Source: Thalassolituus sp034111725
Lineage (GTDB): Bacteria; Pseudomonadota; Gammaproteobacteria; Pseudomonadales; Oceanobacteraceae
Direction: 5' to 3'
Assembly (NCBI RefSeq): GCF_034111725.1
Contig: NZ_JAWUWR010000012.1
Location: forward strand, 33,333-97,332
Length of the DNA stretch: 64,000 nucleotides
In this document: in pieces, positions 1-7,762 of the stretch
Numbering within the stretch: position 1 is the stretch's first letter
Layout: each line of letters starts with the position of its first letter
The notes under the pieces: generated by a model
Told to the model about the DNA's origin: nothing
Database searches by the model: none
What the model saw: only the letters and a program-made list of their open reading frames with translations
Translations under genes and position numbers: made by a program

Positions 1-148
1 CAATGTTCAGGCAACTAAAGCCGACCTAATGGATGCAGCGCGAGAGTCCTGCCAATACGAATTGACTGTATTGGAGGCCTTTAACACTTTATGTACGAAA
101 GCTAATAAGACTCGTAAAGAGCAAGAAAGCCAAGTAGCAATGGCCTAA
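1..148 (+). CDS. C-terminal end of an unidentified protein, cut by window edge
   Basis: An open frame runs from base 2 to a TAA at 146-148, giving the last 48 residues of a protein that begins outside the window. It ends 24 bases before the isonitrile synthase start, so it is probably the preceding gene of the same operon. The visible part is a helical, charged tail with an A-R-E-S-C-Q-Y-E-L stretch, which faintly recalls the last core helix of TenA/heme-oxygenase-like folds. That resemblance is weak and I do not assign a function. Confidence 0.6.
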   Translation, partial: NVQATKADLMDAARESCQYELTVLEAFNTLCTKANKTRKEQESQVAMA

Positions 149-172
149 CCCACCCACATGGAGATCTAAACT

Positions 173-1201
173 ATGGAAGATTTAACCGTAAGTCACCGCG
201 ATACTGAAATGTTAGATACAGAGAACTCTCTCATTCCTACCGCTAATGCAGCAATGTTGGCTGATCAAATTTTGAATGTCATTTTTGATAAGCGCCGTTT
301 ACTACCCGACGAAGATATCGCCGAAGTAGATGAGCGAGAAGAGCGTCAAGTTCACTTTGAGAGAATCCTTGCTTATGTCGAAGCAAGAGAGAAAATTCAA
401 ATGATTTTACCAGCATTTCCGGTTAAGTCTCCAAATCGTAATAAAACATTGGCTCACTTACCCGACTACGCAGAACGCCATGCATTTAAGCAGTTGAGCC
501 TATTATGTGATGAAATAAAGTCTATTTATTCACCAGGTGCTGAAATTTCTATCTGCTCTGATGGCCGAGTTTTTTCAGATTTACTACGAATTTCAGATGA
601 GCACGTCACCGAATATGGTGAGACCTTAAGATCAATGGTCGAAGAGTCGCACCCTGGTGTATTTACCTTCTTTAATTTAGATAAGGTTTATAGCTCGATA
701 TCGTGTTTTGAGACGATGCGAGAAGATCTAATGGTATCCTATGGCGAAGCGCTGTCGGATTTAGTTTATCGAACTAAAACCGAGCCTCATGCTAAATCCA
801 TGTACCTTGGAATCACGCGTTTTATTTTTGAAGATTTTAGCGGAATTGATCCATTCCGATCATTGGCTCGAAATGCTATACAAAAAGCTTCAAAGCTGGT
901 CTCTTATCGTGTTATTCAGCGCTCGAATGCCTGGAGCCGTTTATTAAAAGAGCAGTTTCCGAAGGCCGTGCGCCTTTCTATACACCCGCAGTTTCGAGTA
1001 TCAGAGAAGATAGGCATCTATCTTGGTGATGCAGAAAATGCTTGGGTAACACCTTGGCATTCTGTCGCGGTTGTTGAAGATGATCGCGTTCTTTTTATGA
1101 AACGTTCTGATGCAGAATCGCAGCCAGACGTGCTACTTGCATACCAAGATGGTCGTCCGAGTCACTTCGTGCGTCAGATGCAATTAGAGCGAGCTTCTTG
1201 A
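173..1201 (+). CDS. isonitrile (isocyanide) synthase, PvcA/IsnA family
   Basis: Members of this family join the amino nitrogen of L-tyrosine or L-tryptophan to a one-carbon unit from ribulose-5-phosphate, making an amino-acid isonitrile. The 342-residue length is normal for the family. Family hallmarks are visible in order: PAFPVKSPNRNK (80-91), PDYAE (97-101), PGAEISICSDGRVFSD (121-136), LSIHP (268-272) and TPWHSV (293-298). The ATG has a GGAG ribosome site at 160-163. The stop lies one base before the next start, so the oxygenase is translationally coupled, matching the pvcA-pvcB/isnA-isnB pairing of known pathways. Family assignment is strong; the amino-acid substrate cannot be read from the sequence. 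Confidence 0.9.
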   Translation: MEDLTVSHRDTEMLDTENSLIPTANAAMLADQILNVIFDKRRLLPDEDIAEVDEREERQVHFERILAYVEAREKIQMILPAFPVKSPNRNKTLAHLPDYAERHAFKQLSLLCDEIKSIYSPGAEISICSDGRVFSDLLRISDEHVTEYGETLRSMVEESHPGVFTFFNLDKVYSSISCFETMREDLMVSYGEALSDLVYRTKTEPHAKSMYLGITRFIFEDFSGIDPFRSLARNAIQKASKLVSYRVIQRSNAWSRLLKEQFPKAVRLSIHPQFRVSEKIGIYLGDAENAWVTPWHSVAVVEDDRVLFMKRSDAESQPDVLLAYQDGRPSHFVRQMQLERAS

Positions 1202-1202
1202 T

Positions 1203-1991
1203 ATGAATATCGAAAATCTATGTGAATTCGGAGGTATCGTTCACGCAGCGGACAATACCAATTTGCTCGAATTGCCTAGCAGCTACATCGAGAACTTATT
1301 TAGGGATTATCATTTACTACTATTTCGTGGGTTTGATTCTTTATCTAAGGAGGAAATGGTGGCTTTTTCGGAGCGATTCGGGCCGCTATTGAAATGGGAT
1401 TTTGGCTATGTTTTTGACTTACAAATCCAAGAAGATCCTAAGAATCACATCTTTCGTGAAGGTCGTTTGGAACTGCATTGGGACGGTAGTTATCTTGGGC
1501 CTGAAAAGACGCCGAAATACAGCTTTTTTCAGTGTGTCGAGGGTAATGATTTTGAGGGTGGTGAGACGATTTTTTGTAATTCCATCAACGCATTTGACGA
1601 CAGCGACGAAGAATTCAAGAGCAAGTTAAAGGCCGCCAAGATTACCTATCAAACCGAAAGAAAAGCTCACTTTGGTGGAACCTTGTCTTGGCCACTTGTT
1701 TGTCCTATGACCAACGACGGTCGGCCGGTGATTCGTTATATGGAGGCCTTTAACGAAGATAATGAAGATATCAATCCCATCGATGTGTCGGTTGATGGTA
1801 TGGATCGCTCAAATTCGGATGCCTTCTTACGTGAGCTTAATGCTCATTTGTATAATCCGAAGTATCTCTATGAGCACCGTTGGACAAAGGGTGAGTTTTT
1901 GATGTTTAACAACAATGCGTTGTTGCACGGTAGAAACTCATTTCAGAGTGCTTCGGATCGGCGGCGCATACAGCGCGTGCATATCCTTTAG
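1203..1991 (+). CDS. TauD/TfdA-family Fe(II)/2-oxoglutarate oxygenase, PvcB/IsnB-like
   Basis: A non-heme iron oxygenase of 262 residues. The facial triad is visible as H92 and D94 (in LHWDGS) and H242 (in LHGR), and the arginines near 253-258 are candidates for 2-oxoglutarate binding. It starts one base after the isonitrile synthase stop. In characterised pathways the partner oxygenase oxidises the amino-acid isonitrile, for example by decarboxylating desaturation to a vinyl isonitrile. The pairing here makes that the likely role, but the product is unknown. Residues 41-60 (FRGF...FGPL) fit the TauD N-terminal core. Confidence 0.87.
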   Translation: MNIENLCEFGGIVHAADNTNLLELPSSYIENLFRDYHLLLFRGFDSLSKEEMVAFSERFGPLLKWDFGYVFDLQIQEDPKNHIFREGRLELHWDGSYLGPEKTPKYSFFQCVEGNDFEGGETIFCNSINAFDDSDEEFKSKLKAAKITYQTERKAHFGGTLSWPLVCPMTNDGRPVIRYMEAFNEDNEDINPIDVSVDGMDRSNSDAFLRELNAHLYNPKYLYEHRWTKGEFLMFNNNALLHGRNSFQSASDRRRIQRVHIL

Positions 1992-1999
1992 AGGTGGCT

Positions 2000-2959
2000 A
2001 TGCATATAGATGTTAGCGATAGAAGAACTATCAATGATGAGTCTTCGAAAAATTCATCAACAAGTCAGTTCGTTAAAGATTTAATTTTCTTTATAAGTGC
2101 CATTTTAGTCGGTTTATTGGTCATTGTGTTTTCTTTCGATGCGCCAATGGAGCTGATTTTAGAGCGATGGCCCGTGTTTTTTACCGCTATCGTCGCCGCA
2201 GCCGTTGCTAATGCAACGGCTGTTGGTGGCGGTTTTATATTCATGCCATTGTTTACCTTCGGTTATGGGTTCACTTCTCTAGAATCGTTAAAATTAGCAT
2301 TGGCGACGCAAGCATTTGGAATGACGTCTGGAGCCTTGGCTTGGTCGGCAAAGCGAATCGTAATGAGTGTTCTAGGATTCTCGCTAGTCTTTGCCATTAC
2401 CGGGATGCTTATCGGAAGTTTCTATATTACTCCTGATCAAAATTATATCGACATTGCCTTCGGTGCCGCATCTTTAGGTTTAGCGGTTATCTTGGTTATC
2501 GAAGTTTACTATTCCAGAAATAGTTCTGGGCATACGGACATCCGTAAGCCGACTCGTTTCGACCTTATTGTATTTGCCGTTTTGTGTCTTATCGGTGGAA
2601 TGGTAAACGCTTGGGTTTCTATCGGTATTGGTGAGGTTGTCGCGTTATGGATGCTATTGCGTTGGCGCTATCCGCTTGCGCTATGTATTTCAACCGGTGT
2701 GGCTGCATTGGCCGGCTGCTCGATTGCTGGATTGCTTATTCATTCTGAATTAGGCGGTATTCGTTGGGATTTCCTCGCGTTCACAGCGCCTGGAGTTGTC
2801 ATTGGCGGCCGTTTGGGGGCCAGAATGGGCGTAGCCATTTGTGGTGATAGTGGTGGCGTTGGAAAAGTATTTAATATCAAATCTGGCGATAGACTGAAGC
2901 ACTTTATTATCGCTGTTATATTCGTCGATGGCGTGGCTGTATTAGTTAATGCGTTATGA
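2000..2959 (+). CDS. TauE/SafE-family membrane permease
   Basis: An integral membrane protein of about 319 residues with eight or so hydrophobic segments, the first near residues 25-45. The glycine-rich loop NATAVGGGFIFMP and the mirrored C-terminal segment with APGVVIGGRLGARMG are typical of the TauE/SafE (DUF81) family, whose members move sulfite, sulfoacetate or other small organic anions. I place the start at ATG 2000 because GAGG at 1991-1994 is well spaced for it; an in-frame GTG at 1994 is the alternative. It is embedded in the isonitrile operon, so export of the product or import of a precursor is a reasonable inference. Confidence 0.83.
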   Translation: MHIDVSDRRTINDESSKNSSTSQFVKDLIFFISAILVGLLVIVFSFDAPMELILERWPVFFTAIVAAAVANATAVGGGFIFMPLFTFGYGFTSLESLKLALATQAFGMTSGALAWSAKRIVMSVLGFSLVFAITGMLIGSFYITPDQNYIDIAFGAASLGLAVILVIEVYYSRNSSGHTDIRKPTRFDLIVFAVLCLIGGMVNAWVSIGIGEVVALWMLLRWRYPLALCISTGVAALAGCSIAGLLIHSELGGIRWDFLAFTAPGVVIGGRLGARMGVAICGDSGGVGKVFNIKSGDRLKHFIIAVIFVDGVAVLVNAL

Positions 2960-2966
2960 GGCTTTA

Positions 2967-3629
2967 ATGGAAAACAAAAAATTATTTGTATTCGATCTTG
3001 ATGGCACAATCGTAGATACTGTGGAAGATATCGCTGCATCAATGAATGCTGTTCTTAATTACTATAAATTGCCAATTAAACCATTAGAGCATTACCGCAA
3101 GCTCGTTGGTAATGGAACATTGAATATGGTTAATAAGACGTTAGGAGATGATTTTAATGCCGTTGAGGAAGCTCATTTCTTGTTTGAGTTGAACTACCGA
3201 GAAGATTGCTTGGTTCGTTCTAAGCCATTTCCTGATATCGACGTTGCGATGGCGGCTATTGTTAGCTCAGGTCATTATCTGGCGGTCTTAACCAATAAAA
3301 TTCAGCCGTTAGCTCAGAAGATTGTTGCTGCAATGTTCCCTAACGTTTCTTTCGATGCCATTGTCGGGCTAAGTCCTGAAAATAAAGCGAAACCAGATCC
3401 TGAGACCTTACTCAGACTGATAAATCAGTTTAAACCAGTTGAGTGTTTCATGATCGGAGATACCATCGTTGATCTGCAAACAGCCCGTAATGCTGGAATT
3501 AACTCAATTGCAGTATTGTGGGGGTATTCTAGCGCCAAGGAATTGCAAACGATGAATCCAGAACGGTTATTTAGTGACGTTGATTCGATGTTGTTAAGTT
3601 TTGGTCTTGAAGTTGTTGTTCCTGCTTAA
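2967..3629 (+). CDS. HAD-family phosphatase, phosphoglycolate phosphatase-like
   Basis: A haloacid dehalogenase-type hydrolase of 220 residues. Motif I is FDLDGTIVDT with nucleophile D10 and acid D12, motif II is the T in LTNK, motif III the lysine region KAKPDP, and motif IV GDTIVDL. The size and cap region fit Gph-like phosphosugar phosphatases. ATG 2967 is preferred over the in-frame ATG 2949 because GAGG at 2958-2961 precedes it. It follows the permease stop by 7 bases. Isonitrile synthases use ribulose-5-phosphate, so a role in clearing or supplying a phosphosugar is possible but unproven. Confidence 0.82.
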   Translation: MENKKLFVFDLDGTIVDTVEDIAASMNAVLNYYKLPIKPLEHYRKLVGNGTLNMVNKTLGDDFNAVEEAHFLFELNYREDCLVRSKPFPDIDVAMAAIVSSGHYLAVLTNKIQPLAQKIVAAMFPNVSFDAIVGLSPENKAKPDPETLLRLINQFKPVECFMIGDTIVDLQTARNAGINSIAVLWGYSSAKELQTMNPERLFSDVDSMLLSFGLEVVVPA

Positions 3630-3654
3630 ATTTATATAAAAAATGGAGGATTTT

Positions 3655-4509
3655 ATGAAGTATCTAAAGTGGTTAGTTGTTAGCGGAATCTCGATGTTAA
3701 CTCAGTTAGCCTATGCGCAAGAAGATGCACTTATTGATCAAAATGATAAAGTTAATAAAGCATATATTATTTTGCAGGCGGAAATCGTTGATGTAGACAT
3801 GTTCTTTAATCAGTATGCAGTGCCAGCCGAAGTTGAAGTTGATTTTTACGGTGGAAAGCCACTGGTTGCAACTTTCGATAAAGAAGTTTTTGAGGGGGAA
3901 TGGGATAACAATTGGACAATTATTCTAACTTTCCCATCATTAGATGCGGCTAAAGAATGGTACTACAGCGACAACTATCAGGCAGTACTACCTTATCGCC
4001 ATGCAGCTACAGCATTCGGTAATATGGTTTTCTTTGAGGGTACTGATCAAAGTAAAATTAATTGGAACATTCGCCAGTACAAAAATGCTGAAGTTGATTT
4101 GGTTGAACCATTAACTTTGGATACAGAACCGGATTATTTAATCGCGATTGATGCAGGTTGGACAAGCAAGAGAGGGCGCTTTCAATTAGAAGCAGCCTTT
4201 GATTCGGTAGATGTGACGGGTCATACCATGGCGCTCTCATATCGCATTATTACTGATGAAAGCTTTGCAGCTCAAAGTTGTCATTATCCCTTAGTTGTAT
4301 CTGTAGGCGACACTTCAGGAGATTTAAAGAGATTGGGTGTGTATTCTGATGCGGAACGAGACTGGACCAATTTAGAGTTTACTTTGAAAGGAAAACATAT
4401 TTCACCATTACTCGAGTCTACTAGTCGCGTGATATTCGATTTATCTTCACCAAGAGGTGGCGATTGTGGTGATACACGCTTAGAAGTCAAAAATCTAGTT
4501 ATACGTTAA
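3655..4509 (+). CDS. secreted DUF1330-domain protein with an unknown C-terminal domain
   Basis: A 284-residue exported protein. A signal peptide occupies residues 1-21 with a likely AYA/QE cleavage site. Residues about 35-125 match the DUF1330 pattern (A-Y-I-I-L, P...EYGG-like VDFYGGKP, W...F-P-S-L-D-A-A-K-E-W-Y-x-S-D-x-Y), a small dimeric alpha/beta-barrel fold. The second half (about 150-284) looks all-beta and contains two cysteines near CHYP and DCGD; I do not recognise it. Start ATG 3655 is chosen over ATG 3643 because GGAGG at 3645-3649 is its ribosome site. It is the last gene of the isonitrile operon. Confidence 0.7.
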   Translation: MKYLKWLVVSGISMLTQLAYAQEDALIDQNDKVNKAYIILQAEIVDVDMFFNQYAVPAEVEVDFYGGKPLVATFDKEVFEGEWDNNWTIILTFPSLDAAKEWYYSDNYQAVLPYRHAATAFGNMVFFEGTDQSKINWNIRQYKNAEVDLVEPLTLDTEPDYLIAIDAGWTSKRGRFQLEAAFDSVDVTGHTMALSYRIITDESFAAQSCHYPLVVSVGDTSGDLKRLGVYSDAERDWTNLEFTLKGKHISPLLESTSRVIFDLSSPRGGDCGDTRLEVKNLVIR

Positions 4510-4715
4510 CTCTTCTTTCTATCGTTAAATTTATAAGGCTGCCTTCGTTGTTGCAAGAATATTCTCTGTATTTCTTTTAGCTTGGCAGCTTATACATCAT
4601 AACTTTTTTATCAGTATCACCAAATTATGGAGTTTGCATTCTGATCTCTATTGGTGACAGTTCTTCTGCATCACTCGGATGTGTGTTCGCTAATATTAGG
4701 TCGGAATTTTAATTG

Positions 4716-5309
4716 CTAATTTTTAGAGACGCTGTAAATAATTTGTACCGCAGTGCTGGTGAGGTCAGTTAATCTGGCTTTATTGTCATCTAGCAATCGA
4801 TTAAGTATTAATTGGTTTATACCCGAAACAATTATAACGCCTATATCATGTGATATTTCGTTTAAATTATCGCCATTTAATATATGTATTTTTACTTGAT
4901 TGCATAAAAAATCAGCAAATACATCAGCAACTTTGCGGCGTAATTCCTGTCCTTCTAAGCCCAGTGCTCCTAATTCGATATACAAAGCTCGCATTAGTAC
5001 CGTTTTGTTTTGAATTTCTTCTAAATAAGCATGGCTAATTTTCTCTACTTTCTCTTGCCACGAATCAGTGCTTAAAAATGAAGTAAGAATTGCCTTCATT
5101 ATCTGCGTACTTGTTTCTTCGCTTAATGCCAACAGGCACTCGTCCTTGTTGGTAAAATGTTCATAAAAAGTCCGGCGAGATATATGCGCTGCGGCTGTAA
5201 TATCGGTTAGGGTGATATCACGAAACGACTTGGCGTCTAGACACGTTTCTAACGATTCTAGAATGCGAGTGCGATGTGAAGTGCTTTGGGGGAGTGCAAT
5301 ATTTTCCAT
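4716..5309 (-). CDS. TetR-family transcriptional regulator
   Basis: A 197-residue regulator with an N-terminal helix-turn-helix (about residues 28-58, including ITAAAHISRRTFYEHFTNKDECL) and a variable ligand domain. It is divergent from the MpaB-like oxygenase gene at 5446, and the 136 bases between them hold two palindromes that fit TetR operators. Autoregulation and repression of the oxygenase are the likely roles. The ligand is unknown. Confidence 0.85.
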   Translation of the reverse strand: MENIALPQSTSHRTRILESLETCLDAKSFRDITLTDITAAAHISRRTFYEHFTNKDECLLALSEETSTQIMKAILTSFLSTDSWQEKVEKISHAYLEEIQNKTVLMRALYIELGALGLEGQELRRKVADVFADFLCNQVKIHILNGDNLNEISHDIGVIIVSGINQLILNRLLDDNKARLTDLTSTAVQIIYSVSKN

Positions 5310-5378
5310 ACATTAAAGTGTATTCGAGGCCTCTGTTGTGGTCTATCTAAGCATTCACTTATTCTTCACCTTAGATTT

Positions 5379-5394
5379 GGTACTTGAAAGTACC
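5379..5394. promoter_or_regulatory. palindromic operator 1 in the tetR/oxygenase intergenic region
   Basis: GGTACTTGAAAGTACC has perfect 7-base arms around a 2-base centre. It shares the GGTACT...GTACC core with the second palindrome 32 bases downstream. Likely a TetR dimer site. Confidence 0.6.
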
Positions 5395-5410
5395 ATAACC
5401 TGTCATTAGA

Positions 5411-5430
5411 TTGGTACTGTCAGGTACCAA
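5411..5430. promoter_or_regulatory. palindromic operator 2 in the tetR/oxygenase intergenic region
   Basis: Arms TTGGTAC and GTACCAA flank a 6-base centre. The site sits 15 bases before the oxygenase ATG, so bound repressor would cover the start of that transcript. Confidence 0.6.
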
Positions 5431-5445
5431 TAAGGTCGTATTCTT

Positions 5446-6660
5446 ATGAAAAGCGAAACAATACCGAGCCGCCATGGTGCAGACAAAGAGGCTGCATACA
5501 CAGTTTTACAGCCGATGACGCTGTTTTTAGGAAATATCGAGGTAGTTCAACCGAGTGATGTGGATTGGTTTACTTTAGGGCGCAAGTTGAATGATGGCGA
5601 TCCGCTGGCAGATGCCCTGGTTGCTTGGATGCTGGCTGAAGATGCAGCTAATAGACGCAAGCTGTTCTACCAAGTCGTTGATGGTGTCATTCCTGTCGAT
5701 TCACAACTGCCGGAGCCATTGTTGGCTTTCATGCAGGCCGTTACAACAGCGCCAAAGTGGCTTGATCATAAGCAGCTGGCCATTGCGACGGACGTCATTG
5801 CACGCACGGGCAAAATTGGTATGCGGGTTCTGCGTGATTTCGGCTTAATGGCGGGTTATCAGGCTGGTGCGATTAATCATACTTTGGTGACAACAGGCAC
5901 TCTGGAAAAGGGTGCTCCGCGGCGTATAGCAGAAACAACGAAATGGTGGATAGATTGCACAGGTTCGGTTGCGTTGAACATTGGTGGTGCCGGCTTTCGC
6001 TCTACATTAAAAGTGCGTGCTATCCACGCCATGGTTCGACGTCATGTTGCAGCCAAGCCCGAATGGGACGCCAGTTATTACGGCTTACCGATTAATCAGG
6101 TTGATATGCAGGCGACCTACTTAGGTTTCTCAGCTGTGTTCTTAATTGGCTGTCGTTTGCTTGGCTGTATATTTACGAAGGAAGAGGCCGAGTCGGTTAT
6201 GCACCTTTGGCGTTATATTGGCTGGCTAATGGGAGTCGATGAAGCGCTATTGAGTCACTCTGAGGAGAGTGGTCGAGTTGCGCTCTATCGGAATATTTTA
6301 AGTCAACCAACTGCTGATGAGAGTAGTCGTGTTCTTGGGCGGGCATTAATGGATGAGCCTCTTGAGCGCCACTACCGTGTATTTCCTTGGTTACGGCGTC
6401 GTATCGAAAAGCAAATTCATCTCAGCGTGACACGTTTAGCAGTAGGACAGCGAGGCATGAAAGCCCTGGGCTTGCCACCTTACATCTTGCCTTGGTATCC
6501 CTTGTTATATGCTCCATTGAATATGACTTATTGTTTATTGGCGCTTGCTATCCCTGCACTTAAGAATGTGAAAGGCAAAATAGGACGTTACCGTCAGCTG
6601 CAACAAATCAAAGTCGGGTTTGGTGCTCAGCCAGCTGAGCTGAAACGGATGGAGGTATGA
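5446..6660 (+). CDS. MpaB/Lcp-like oxygenase family protein (DUF2236)
   Basis: A 404-residue protein of the family that includes fungal MpaB and the b-type heme latex-clearing protein Lcp. Visible family features are a hydrophobic helical core, the segment TLKVRAIHAMVRRHV (around residue 190-200, where Lcp has its heme-ligand and catalytic arginine region), and WRYIGWLMGVDE near 265. No signal peptide is evident. It is divergent from a TetR gene with two shared operators, so expression is probably induced by a small molecule. Substrate unknown; many such genes in marine bacteria are unannotated oxygenases. Confidence 0.72.
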   Translation: MKSETIPSRHGADKEAAYTVLQPMTLFLGNIEVVQPSDVDWFTLGRKLNDGDPLADALVAWMLAEDAANRRKLFYQVVDGVIPVDSQLPEPLLAFMQAVTTAPKWLDHKQLAIATDVIARTGKIGMRVLRDFGLMAGYQAGAINHTLVTTGTLEKGAPRRIAETTKWWIDCTGSVALNIGGAGFRSTLKVRAIHAMVRRHVAAKPEWDASYYGLPINQVDMQATYLGFSAVFLIGCRLLGCIFTKEEAESVMHLWRYIGWLMGVDEALLSHSEESGRVALYRNILSQPTADESSRVLGRALMDEPLERHYRVFPWLRRRIEKQIHLSVTRLAVGQRGMKALGLPPYILPWYPLLYAPLNMTYCLLALAIPALKNVKGKIGRYRQLQQIKVGFGAQPAELKRMEV

Positions 6661-6675
6661 GCTGCTTGGCCGTTG

Positions 6676-7635
6676 TTATGCTTTAGACGGCTGTGAATTG
6701 CGCAAAAACATCCGTTCGAATTGTTTAATGTTTTGCTGAATATATTCAATAAATGCGCGCATGGCTGGGGTTGGGTGTTTGGCAGCGGGATACACCACAC
6801 ACCAGCTGCGACGCAGGGGGAAGCCCTGCACATTAGGGATAACGAGCGTACCCAGTTCTAGTTCTGGCAAGATGCTAAGTTTAGGGAGAACAGCCACGCC
6901 AAGACCCGCAAGTACGGCATGTTTTACCGCATCATTTGATCCCAACTCCATGCCTTTAGGCATTTTGAAGCGCTTATCTTGGCAATGTAGCTCCAGAGCT
7001 AAGCGACTTCCCGATCCTGATTCGCGTAGCAATAGTTGGCTATCTAAAAACTCTTGTGGTGTTACCACGTCTTGTTTCAGCAGAGGATGTCCTGTTGGTA
7101 CAACCGGAACCAGTTCATTATCGAGAAAGGGGAGTGACGTTAAGGGTTTTTCGTCGGGTACCATCCCCATAATAACTAAGTCATCGCTGTTTTCGCTGAG
7201 TCGTTTGACCGCAGTGGCGCGGTTAACAACTTTTACGCTGACATTGATATCTGGATGAAGGTTAAGGAAAGCTCTCAGTAAGTAGGGCACGACGTATTGA
7301 GCAGTATTAACCGCAACCAGCTTTAACTCTCCCGCCACTTTTCCTTGTATTGCCGCCAGATCAGTTTGTAAGGCTTTTAATTTGCTAAAAATACTCACCA
7401 CGGCTAGGTATAGGCGTTCTGCAGCCGCTGTGGTGTATAGCTTACGCCCAACGTACTCAAATAGCGGCGTGCGCAGTGCCTGCTCAACCTGTCTGATTTG
7501 GCTACTTACCGCGGGCTGGGTCAATCCTAATAGTTCGCCTGCTTGGCTGTAACTCGACAAATCATAAACGGCCTTAAATACCTGCAGCTGGCGAAAGGTG
7601 AGTCGGCTGGCTATTTTCTGTACGGATAATGGCAT
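6676..7635 (-). CDS. pycR: LysR-family regulator, probable PycR
   Basis: A 319-residue LysR regulator with an N-terminal winged helix-turn-helix (about residues 14-73: FRQLQVF ... LTQPAVSSQIRQVEQAL ... LFEYVGRK) and a periplasmic-binding-like effector domain. It is divergent from the pyruvate carboxylase genes, the same arrangement as pycR-pycA-pycB in Pseudomonas, so control of pyruvate carboxylation is inferred from context. A perfect inverted repeat in the 127-base gap is its likely site. Confidence 0.78.
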   Translation of the reverse strand: MPLSVQKIASRLTFRQLQVFKAVYDLSSYSQAGELLGLTQPAVSSQIRQVEQALRTPLFEYVGRKLYTTAAAERLYLAVVSIFSKLKALQTDLAAIQGKVAGELKLVAVNTAQYVVPYLLRAFLNLHPDINVSVKVVNRATAVKRLSENSDDLVIMGMVPDEKPLTSLPFLDNELVPVVPTGHPLLKQDVVTPQEFLDSQLLLRESGSGSRLALELHCQDKRFKMPKGMELGSNDAVKHAVLAGLGVAVLPKLSILPELELGTLVIPNVQGFPLRRSWCVVYPAAKHPTPAMRAFIEYIQQNIKQFERMFLRNSQPSKA

Positions 7636-7654
7636 TTTGATCGACTCTAAAGCT

Positions 7655-7680
7655 TATCTATAAGTCATAGGTTATAGATA
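7655..7680. promoter_or_regulatory. inverted repeat between lysR and pycA, likely LysR binding site
   Basis: Perfect 9-base arms TATCTATAA (7655-7663) and TTATAGATA (7672-7680) are separated by 8 bases. This matches the size and T-rich/A-rich symmetry of LysR recognition sites, and it lies just upstream of the lysR start. Confidence 0.6.
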
Positions 7681-7762
7681 GACTAAGAAATATCAATTAT
7701 TACTTTGGTTTCGACTGGTCTACTGTTATGTCAGTTTTCAGTCCGCAGAAAAGGGCCGCCCC

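Noticed and set aside
2949..2966. Earlier ATG for the HAD phosphatase
   Set aside because: Lacks a ribosome site and overlaps the permease; GAGG at 2958 supports ATG 2967.
6761..7258. 165-aa plus-strand ORF over the lysR gene
   Set aside because: It is antisense to a well-supported LysR protein and has low-complexity Ser/Arg composition, so it is a shadow frame.
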